DNA of 5,844 nt. Source: Sulfurovum sp. Lineage in GTDB: Bacteria > Campylobacterota > Campylobacteria > Campylobacterales > Sulfurovaceae. The notes below the pieces were generated by a model that worked only from the letters and a program-made list of their open reading frames with translations, made no database searches and was not told the DNA's origin. Made by a program: the position numbers and the translations under genes. Of this stretch, positions 1 to 5,319 are shown one piece after another (position 1 is the stretch's first letter; each line of letters begins with the position of its first letter). The DNA lies in NCBI GenBank assembly GCA_015663065.1, contig DQSX01000005.1:1-5844 (forward strand), in the 5' to 3' direction.

Positions 1-84
1 CAGTACGATACCTGCTTCGAACTTTTCGAGTATCTCATAATCGTGTCTGGCTTTTTTGTTCTGTGCAACGATATTAATAGCCAA
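1..84 (-). CDS. smpB: SmpB, tmRNA-binding ribosome-rescue protein (N-terminal 28 codons, cut by window edge)
   Basis: SmpB binds tmRNA and delivers it to ribosomes stalled on broken mRNAs in the cytoplasm, so that the nascent chain is tagged for degradation. Seen: reading leftward from a TTG at 84-82, the 28 visible codons begin MAINIVAQNKKARHDYEI and continue through EKFEAGIVL to the window edge. The A-Q-N-K-K-A block, the following H-D-Y, and the F-E-A-G-I-V-L segment are the conserved opening of SmpB, which is about 150 residues long, so roughly four fifths of the gene lie outside. TTG is chosen as start because a TAA stop lies in frame just upstream, no ATG or GTG occurs in the visible frame, AAGGA sits 8 nt upstream, and family members commonly begin M-A-I. 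A TATAAT box lies 23 nt upstream of the start. A transposase-remnant frame overlaps the first 11 nt. Identification is confident although only a short part is visible. Confidence 0.9.
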   Translation of the reverse strand, partial: MAINIVAQNKKARHDYEILEKFEAGIVL

Positions 85-92
85 AAGGCAGA

Positions 93-97
93 TCCTT
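93..97 (-). promoter_or_regulatory. Ribosome binding site that fixes the smpB TTG start
   Basis: On the minus strand AAGGA stands 8 nt before the TTG at 84-82. It supports TTG as the true start, because the only nearby ATG, inside the -10 region, is in another frame (MPTKKDLPFGY then stop). Confidence 0.7.
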
Positions 98-107
98 TTT
101 GGTTGGC

Positions 108-113
108 ATTATA
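108..113 (-). promoter_or_regulatory. Probable -10 box of the smpB promoter
   Basis: A perfect TATAAT on the minus strand lies 23 nt before the smpB start. It would give transcription from about position 101 and a leader of roughly 17 nt that still contains the ribosome binding site. No good TTGACA-like -35 is found 16-18 nt upstream (the hexamer there is TCTCTT). This is common for housekeeping promoters of Campylobacterota, where the -10 dominates. The box lies inside the transposase-remnant frame. Confidence 0.5.
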
Positions 114-365
114 GCATAATCACAAAGCGGAAGAGATGAAAAATGTTTCTCTCCTGCTTTGGTGAATATTGATTTACAAGATTGGTATCGACCCGACAGT
201 GCGTTCAAGCAGCTATTTCTTAGGTGCTCATTGACTGCAAATCGCTTTGCTAACTCAATATTTGTTAACACTGACTTTTGCTTAATCTCTCTTAAGTGTA
301 GATTTGGTTTCGCATTCGAGTGATAGACTTGTGACATATAAATCCTTTATGGTGAAAGATTTCAT

Positions 366-374
366 ATAGTATCA
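366..374 (-). promoter_or_regulatory. Possible extended -10 promoter facing the transposase remnant
   Basis: The minus strand reads TGATACTAT, an extended -10-like element (TG-N-TACTAT) lying 28 nt before the remnant's ATG. There is no clear -35. If active it would also transcribe towards smpB. The match is weak. Confidence 0.25.
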
Positions 375-402
375 AGCTATTGCTTTTAGGTTATGCTTAA
401 AA

Positions 403-411
403 TGGTATAAT
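403..411 (+). promoter_or_regulatory. Extended -10 promoter of the polysaccharide operon
   Basis: The plus strand has TGGTATAAT, a perfect TATAAT at 406-411 preceded by the extended TG. It lies 31 nt before the first gene's ATG and would give a start near 418 and a leader of about 25 nt, which holds the ribosome binding site AGGGA at 431-435. No consensus -35 lies 17 nt upstream, only the T-rich CTTTTA. It is the only convincing promoter in front of the five overlapping genes. I see no riboswitch or terminator hairpin in the leader. Confidence 0.6.
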
Positions 412-442
412 GCAATGAAACTGTACATGTAGGGAAGCAGAG

Positions 443-1207
443 ATGCAAAAGTGTAAGGCTCAGAATATTATTCCACATCGATCATATAGACGATTAAAAA
501 TACATAAGTTGCACTTTTTTTCTGAACTGCTTGTCTATTTTCTCTTTTCCGCTGTAGCGGTATATCTTTATGCAGAGTATCTTATCAATACATTTTCTCT
601 CTATTTTAAAAATGTACTTTTGGAAGCGAATATTGATGCAGCTACAATGGTTGTAGATATTTTTGGTTTTCCGGTCACCCTGCTAAAGCTCTCCTTTGTG
701 CATACACAGCCAATCTATCTTTTCTTTATATTGGCAGGAATGGTCATATTGTTCTATATTTTGCGTATACAGAGAGTGATTCCTTACAATATTGCTATGT
801 GGCTTAACTTCTTCATTCTGATCTTCATTGTTTTTCTTCTCTACTTTATATTTCTGGGGAGGCAGTTTCCCTATTCGTTTATTGAGTATTTTGAACTTTA
901 TACAACGGCACACATAGGATTGATGTTCTTTTCATTGGTAGTCACCGCATCGGCAGTAGCCCTGACCCCGGCAGCATACTGGATGAAGGGTATGACACTT
1001 GTTTTGCTGGTGGGCTACTATATGTTCTACAGTCTTGTACGGTATGCTTTGGTTGTGCTTTTGACTTCACAGCTTTCAATTGTGATGGCGCCAATTATGT
1101 TCTTTACACTCTATTTGGATTTTATCTTCTTTGTATCCGCGTATGGTTATTTTCTCTATAAAAGTGCTGTTTTATTTCAAAAAAAGGATGAAGAATGGAG
1201 TTGGTAA
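443..1207 (+). CDS. Six-helix inner-membrane protein of unknown family, first gene of the polysaccharide operon
   Basis: I do not recognise this 254-residue protein. Seen: a basic N-terminus (residues 4-22 rich in K, R and H), then hydrophobic segments at about 25-47, 89-107, 116-138, 155-178, 183-207 and 212-236, and a short charged tail (QKKDEEW). The basic start and six helices predict both ends in the cytoplasm. Between helices 1 and 2 lies an amphipathic stretch (about 60-88) containing VVDIFGFPVTLL. That stretch, together with an arginine inside a helix (VRYALVV, about 199-205), faintly recalls exosortase-like proteins, but the catalytic cysteine motif of that family is absent, so I do not assign it. 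The start is supported by AGGGA 7 nt upstream. The gene overlaps the glycosyltransferase by 13 nt. Its place directly before a synthase suggests a partner or accessory subunit of the polymerising complex in the inner membrane; this is inference from context only. Confidence 0.85.
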   Translation: MQKCKAQNIIPHRSYRRLKIHKLHFFSELLVYFLFSAVAVYLYAEYLINTFSLYFKNVLLEANIDAATMVVDIFGFPVTLLKLSFVHTQPIYLFFILAGMVILFYILRIQRVIPYNIAMWLNFFILIFIVFLLYFIFLGRQFPYSFIEYFELYTTAHIGLMFFSLVVTASAVALTPAAYWMKGMTLVLLVGYYMFYSLVRYALVVLLTSQLSIVMAPIMFFTLYLDFIFFVSAYGYFLYKSAVLFQKKDEEWSW

Positions 1208-2469
1208 TCCCTGTTTTAAAAATATATTTGCTTATATTCATTATAATTGTGGCACTCTATATGATCAGACACTTCATATTTACCTACAATCGACTCTTCG
1301 GTGAACAAAAGCTCTACTATCAGGATATTTTGGACAAGGATGTTCCGATGGTAACGGTAGTGATACCCATGAAAAATGAAGAATTGGTTGCAAAACAGAT
1401 ACTTGACAGATTGGTTTCGAGTGACTATCCAAGAGAGAAACTTGAAATCATTCCTATCAATGACCACTCCGATGATGGTACAAAAGAGATCCTTGAGAGT
1501 TATGCTGTTAAATATGATCATATTAGACCATACCACCGGCTGAGTGAGGATGAAAAACCGGGGAAACCGAACAGTCTTAATGATGCAATGAATGTTGCCA
1601 AGGGTGAGATCATTGTCGTGTTTGATGCAGACTATCAGCCACCGGACGGGATTATCAGAGAACTTGTTGTTGGGTTTAAAGACCCGGAAGTGGGAGCTGT
1701 AATGGGGAGAGTTCTGGTTGAGAACTGTGGGACCAATATGCTAACGATGATGCTGGAACTTGAACGTTCCGGCGGCTATCAGGTTGATCAGCAGGCACGT
1801 TACAATATGGATCTGATCCCACAGTATGGCGGAACTGTAGGTGCATACAGAAAGGAGGCTGTGCTTAAAATGGGAGGATTCGATCCGAAGGTATTGGCCG
1901 AGGATACGGAGCTTACTTACAAGATGTACCTAAACGGTTGGCATGTAGCGTATGCAAATCGTGCTGAGTGTTATGAGGAGATGCCTGAGGAGTGGGTTGG
2001 CAGAGCAAAACAGATAAGAAGATGGGCAAGGGGACACAATCAGGTCATGTTCAAATATCTTGTTCCACTACTGACATCCAGATATTTGAATTTTAGAAAA
2101 AAGCTGGATGGTGTTCTGTTAATCTTTGTCTACACACTTCCTACGCTGCTTTTTTTGGGGATCTTGAGCTCTGTAGTACTGTTTCTCTCTGGTAATCTGG
2201 AGATATTTGCAGGTATAGTTTTTTTACTCTTTATTGTATCACTTGCGGCATTTGGAAACTTTGCTCCTTTTTTTCAGATCGGTGTAGCGAACTTTATAGA
2301 CGGCAGAACAAAAGCTTTACGGCTTATTCCTCTGTTTGCATTTAACTTTGTATTCTATATGCTGTATGTAAGTTTGGGGTTTTGGGATGCTGTAAAAGAC
2401 CTTTTCCGTAAAAGCGAGCCCGAGTGGGATAAAACGAAAAGACGTCAAAGAGAAGAGCGTTATGAATAG
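1195..2469 (+). CDS. Processive family-2 glycosyltransferase, membrane polysaccharide synthase
   Basis: Likely polymerises a sugar chain from nucleotide-sugar donors at the inner membrane and may extrude it, as cellulose, hyaluronan and PNAG synthases do. Seen in 424 residues: an N-terminal membrane helix (about 5-27); a GT-A domain opening at VTVVIPMKNEE (53-63) with the nucleotide-binding N-D and D-D-G (89-95); the metal-binding D-x-D in FDAD (143-146); YGGTVGAYR (211-219); the catalytic-base region A-E-D-T-E-L (235-240); and QIRRW (273-277), an intact Q-x-x-R-W signature of processive enzymes. Membrane helices follow at about 306-331, 336-362 and 375-395, then a basic tail. There is no C-terminal PilZ domain, so unlike BcsA it shows no built-in c-di-GMP sensor. 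Start supported by AAGGA (1184-1188), 6 nt upstream; the gene overlaps its neighbours by 13 and 8 nt. The sugar cannot be told from sequence; an N-acetylhexosamine would fit the deacetylase-like gene nearby. Confidence 0.92.
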   Translation: MELVIPVLKIYLLIFIIIVALYMIRHFIFTYNRLFGEQKLYYQDILDKDVPMVTVVIPMKNEELVAKQILDRLVSSDYPREKLEIIPINDHSDDGTKEILESYAVKYDHIRPYHRLSEDEKPGKPNSLNDAMNVAKGEIIVVFDADYQPPDGIIRELVVGFKDPEVGAVMGRVLVENCGTNMLTMMLELERSGGYQVDQQARYNMDLIPQYGGTVGAYRKEAVLKMGGFDPKVLAEDTELTYKMYLNGWHVAYANRAECYEEMPEEWVGRAKQIRRWARGHNQVMFKYLVPLLTSRYLNFRKKLDGVLLIFVYTLPTLLFLGILSSVVLFLSGNLEIFAGIVFLLFIVSLAAFGNFAPFFQIGVANFIDGRTKALRLIPLFAFNFVFYMLYVSLGFWDAVKDLFRKSEPEWDKTKRRQREERYE

Positions 2470-3487
2470 TATTGATATCCTTCTTTTGGAGTACACTCTT
2501 GGTGTGATCATATTGATGCTAATTCCGTTGGCTCCGGTTATCTATGCCGTATGGGACAGAAAAGGATATGAACCGTTGCCGGTAAATATGAAATATACCA
2601 AAGATCCCAGGGCAATTGCAAAATATTTCGATCAGTACTTTCATGACTCTTTTGGTGTAAAGCCGGGAGAAATTCTCAATAGTAAGAAACTTGGTAAACT
2701 GGAGGTTGTAGGAGAGACATTTCACAGATCTCTCTATAAGGATATGGTCTATATTGTCGGTAAAGCAAAGGTGCCGGACAGATCACGATTTGAAAGAGAG
2801 GTGATCTCCCGGGATGAACTGGAGTTTGGAAACCGCTGTTATGCCAGGGTGATCAAATCACAAAAGAAGCTGATACTCGGAGAGGAGAACTGTATTGTCA
2901 GATGGATCGATTCGGAGAGTACCATTACTGTGGGCAGGTATTCGCACATCAATATAGCCAGTAGTATGAGTACAATGCATTTAGAGAAAGGTGTCAGTTT
3001 TCGCCGCTTATATGGGTATCCGGTTCTGACATCCCATGCTTTTTCTTTTAGAAAAAACCTTGAAGGCATAAGGGAGGAGCACATAGATAAGCCAAGCATT
3101 GATGAGAATCTTCTCTATGTGCCGGATAAGAAATATACACTTACAAAAGGCACGATACTGTTTCGTTCTTTGGTGACACAGGGTCATTTAATAATAGAAC
3201 AAAATACGAAAGTATTCGGGAATATCAAATCAAATGGGGATGTGGAGGTGGGAGACAACTCTTTTATAGACGGCAATATTATTGCAGAAGGGAGCATAAA
3301 GATAGGGAAGAACTGTTTTGTGGTCGGCAACATGTTCTCCAGAGCATCCATTAAGATAGACTCTTATACCCAAATCGGGACAAGTGAACATCCAAAATCG
3401 GTTATATCGAAAAAGATGATCACGCTAGCTGAGCATGTAGCCATTTTTAATTATCTTCTGACTGATAAGACTGGAGAGGTGAAATGA
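2462..3487 (+). CDS. Membrane-anchored bactofilin-like left-handed beta-helix protein
   Basis: 341 residues. Seen: one membrane helix near the N-terminus (about 10-31), a mixed region (32-115), a first run of beta-helix-like coils (about 117-180, including LEFGN, LILGE and ITVGR), an interruption (about 182-235), and a second, very regular run at 243-306. There the segments LIIEQ (243), VEVGD (261), IKIGK (279) and IKIDS (297) recur every 18 residues, with G-N at 253-254, 271-272 and 289-290. An 18-residue coil of three six-residue faces is typical of left-handed beta-helices and of bactofilins, which polymerise into scaffolds that recruit envelope enzymes. It could instead resemble a hexapeptide acyltransferase, but I see no catalytic histidine loop. 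Typical bactofilins are shorter (about 100-200 residues) and usually lack a helix of this kind, so this is a divergent, enlarged form. It overlaps the synthase by 8 nt and the deacetylase-like gene by 4 nt. The ribosome binding site is weak (AGAAGAG), which fits translational coupling. Likely role: scaffold for the synthase complex, by inference. Confidence 0.82.
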   Translation: MNSIDILLLEYTLGVIILMLIPLAPVIYAVWDRKGYEPLPVNMKYTKDPRAIAKYFDQYFHDSFGVKPGEILNSKKLGKLEVVGETFHRSLYKDMVYIVGKAKVPDRSRFEREVISRDELEFGNRCYARVIKSQKKLILGEENCIVRWIDSESTITVGRYSHINIASSMSTMHLEKGVSFRRLYGYPVLTSHAFSFRKNLEGIREEHIDKPSIDENLLYVPDKKYTLTKGTILFRSLVTQGHLIIEQNTKVFGNIKSNGDVEVGDNSFIDGNIIAEGSIKIGKNCFVVGNMFSRASIKIDSYTQIGTSEHPKSVISKKMITLAEHVAIFNYLLTDKTGEVK

Positions 3488-5319
3488 CCAAAAAGTTTTT
3501 GTATGGTATTTTTTTGATCATAGGGATCGTGTTGATTGGAGTCTATATCTATCAGGAGCAGACAAAAGTTGACCGCCTGATTAATGATCAGGTAGCAGTT
3601 GTTGTTGTATATGAGAAGGGAAAAAAGGAGAGCATTGGTGTCCGTGCATTTTTAAGTGTTCTTGAAGAAGAGGGGGTGCCCTATCTTACTATCTCTAATG
3701 GAAAACTTATTGCAGCTGATCCAGAAGATGTACTTAAAAGCAAACCGGCAATTATTTATCCCGACAGTGCAGCTGCTGTTCTGAGTACCGATACTGCAGG
3801 ATGGATAGCCTCCTATATCAAAGCGGGTGGATCTGTTCAGCTGGCTTCTGATGCGGGGAGTCGGAATAGAGAGAATAAATACTGGCTTGAGGGCGCACTT
3901 TTTGATAAGCTTGCCGGCATCAAAAGAGTAGTTGAAAATAAAAAGAGCAGAGATGTTTTTCTGTATGGTCCGGTGACTTTCAGCAGCCGAGAGGATGCTG
4001 ATTATTTTGGAATCCCCCGGGGGAAATGTGATGAGAACAATAACATTACAGGATATAGATACGGTACACTGACCTATACGTATACATATATGTATACGGT
4101 GGAGACAGAAGAATCTCGGATCTATGCCACAGGAAAGGGACCAAAGAAGAAAGTACCTCTTCTCTTAAGCAGGCATATTGGAAAAGGAGAGCTGCTTTTT
4201 GTAAATCTTCCTCTGGCATCCTTGAAAGGTAACGGTGACGATCTGCTTTTAAGAAGTGTGTTAAGAACATTTTTGTTCAAAATGGTAAAGGTTCCTCATA
4301 TCGTATCATCTCCTGATGCAAAAGGGGGTCTTGTACTTAATCTGCATATTGACTCCAATGCGGAACACCCTTCACTTCCCTGGTTCATCACCCATGGATA
4401 TATTACGTCAAAACTGAAGTATTCTATGCACATTACGGCAGGTCCAGACTGTGATGTACCGGGAGACAACGATGGATTTGATGCTAAAGGAAAAGGACGC
4501 AAGATCGTAGAAGATCTGATGCGTTTTGGCATCATAGGATCACATGGAGGCTGGCTTCATAATTGGTTTGCTGATCAAATACAAAAAGGAAAACTGGATA
4601 AGGAAGGAATTAAAAAGTATATTGAGATAAATAACAGGGCTCTTGAAGAGATTACTGGTTATCCCATAAAAGAGTATTCTGCTCCAAATGGTGTATTTCC
4701 ACAGCCAGAATCGGTTGAGATACTAGCCTCGCTTGGCATGGAGAGTTACTATTATACAGGAGATATCGGTTCTTCTCCAAACAGAACATTCTATCAGAAC
4801 AAAATGCTTTCACGAAATATTATTGCCTTTCCTGTAACTGTACACGGAAACAAGGCATCCCTGTATGAGTTTGAAAAAGAGAAAGTGCCAGATAAGGATG
4901 TTGCAGATATGTTGCGGGAGTTGGTTGACTATACAGTGAAAAATCGTGTTGTCAGACTCTTTTATACCCATCCGTATGATATTTATCTTGGTCCCTATAA
5001 AAATGCAGCAAAACAATTTATAGATTACTGTATTGCAAAACAGGAACATGGAGAACTGAATGTAGAGACGATGAGTTATTTTAGGGATTTTCTTTTGCGT
5101 CTGATTGATACGCAGAAAATGATCCGCTGGCATGATGGCGTGTTGGATATCGCTCTTAGCTCAAAGGGGGGACTGAAATCGATGGTGATAGCCGTTCCAA
5201 AACAGTATTTGAATAGAACGCTAAAGTTGCCTGCTACAGTCAAGAAGGATGAATTATACTATTATGTACCGACAGAAACTAACACTACTGACTATCATAT
5301 GGTTTTTAGGTATGAGTAG
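3484..5319 (+). CDS. Signal-anchored protein with GATase/Rossmann-like domain and atypical CE4-like polysaccharide deacetylase domain
   Basis: Probably an extracytoplasmic enzyme that removes acetyl groups from, or binds, the polymer made by the upstream synthase. Seen in 611 residues: a basic start followed by a membrane helix (5-23), so a signal anchor with the rest outside. About 36-270 alternates beta strands and helices (VAVVVVYEKG, AIIYPDS, YIKAGGSVQLASDAG, GKGELLFVNLP), like the GATase-like domains that precede deacetylases in some exopolysaccharide proteins such as PelA. About 283-545 looks like a CE4/NodB fold: LHID (D290), SHGGWLH (H354, H359), SAPNG (399-403) where classical enzymes have R-x-P-Y, and YTHPYD (H496). 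D290, H354 and H359 could form the metal triad, but the two histidines are five positions apart instead of the usual four and the arginine is missing. About 546-611 looks like a small beta-rich tail. The start is shared as ATGA with the previous stop, with GGAG at 3473-3476 upstream. Domain calls are by eye; activity is unproven. Confidence 0.82.
   Translation: MTKKFLYGIFLIIGIVLIGVYIYQEQTKVDRLINDQVAVVVVYEKGKKESIGVRAFLSVLEEEGVPYLTISNGKLIAADPEDVLKSKPAIIYPDSAAAVLSTDTAGWIASYIKAGGSVQLASDAGSRNRENKYWLEGALFDKLAGIKRVVENKKSRDVFLYGPVTFSSREDADYFGIPRGKCDENNNITGYRYGTLTYTYTYMYTVETEESRIYATGKGPKKKVPLLLSRHIGKGELLFVNLPLASLKGNGDDLLLRSVLRTFLFKMVKVPHIVSSPDAKGGLVLNLHIDSNAEHPSLPWFITHGYITSKLKYSMHITAGPDCDVPGDNDGFDAKGKGRKIVEDLMRFGIIGSHGGWLHNWFADQIQKGKLDKEGIKKYIEINNRALEEITGYPIKEYSAPNGVFPQPESVEILASLGMESYYYTGDIGSSPNRTFYQNKMLSRNIIAFPVTVHGNKASLYEFEKEKVPDKDVADMLRELVDYTVKNRVVRLFYTHPYDIYLGPYKNAAKQFIDYCIAKQEHGELNVETMSYFRDFLLRLIDTQKMIRWHDGVLDIALSSKGGLKSMVIAVPKQYLNRTLKLPATVKKDELYYYVPTETNTTDYHMVFRYE
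4079..4098 (+). repeat. Perfect 20-bp palindrome inside the deacetylase-like gene
   Basis: The sequence CGTATACATATATGTATACG equals its own reverse complement. It encodes alternating Thr and Tyr (TYTYTYMYT, residues 197-205), a likely exposed beta strand. It lies mid-gene, is AT-rich without a loop or a U tract, and so does not look like a terminator. It may be chance produced by repeated TAT/ACN codons. Confidence 0.6.

Larger units (their letters stand above)
74..337 (-). pseudogene. Truncated IS481/integrase-type transposase remnant (only the N-terminal HTH is left)
   Basis: Seen: an 87-codon open frame with a good ribosome binding site (AAAGGA at 348-343, 5 nt before the ATG at 337-335). 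Residues 1-39, encoded at 337-221, start MSQVYHSNAK and include LTNIELAKRF and then AVNEHL. This is the pattern of the helix-turn-helix N-terminus of IS481-like, rve-type transposases as I remember them from Campylobacterota. In intact proteins I would expect a basic K-W segment after V-N-E, then about 250-300 residues carrying the DDE catalytic core. Here the sequence turns at residue 39-40 into unrelated residues and stops after 87, and the frame runs over the smpB promoter and 11 nt into smpB. I infer an old insertion that suffered an internal deletion. No catalytic residues remain and I could not find terminal inverted repeats. Whether the short peptide is made is unknown. Family assignment is from memory and moderate in confidence. 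Confidence 0.6.

Noticed and set aside
74..113. An ATG inside the -10 region on the minus strand (MPTKKDLPFGY) as the smpB start
   Set aside because: It is in the remnant's frame, not the SmpB frame, and stops after 11 codons.
443..1207. First operon gene as an exosortase or archaeosortase
   Set aside because: Topology and one short stretch are vaguely similar, but the catalytic cysteine motif is absent.
1216..1536. Minus-strand open frame of 106 codons inside the glycosyltransferase
   Set aside because: Composition looks random, it has no recognisable domain, and it lies wholly opposite a gene with intact GT2 motifs.
2462..3487. Beta-helix protein as a hexapeptide-repeat acetyltransferase
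   Set aside because: The 18-residue coils would fit, but there is no catalytic histidine loop, the protein has a membrane anchor, and the G-N pattern fits bactofilins better.
4079..4098. Palindrome as a transcription terminator
   Set aside because: It is mid-gene, AT-rich, lacks a loop and a following T tract.
4810..5133. Minus-strand open frame of 107 codons inside the deacetylase-like gene
   Set aside because: Antisense shadow; the plus-strand frame there carries the THPYD motif and an uninterrupted 611-codon gene.
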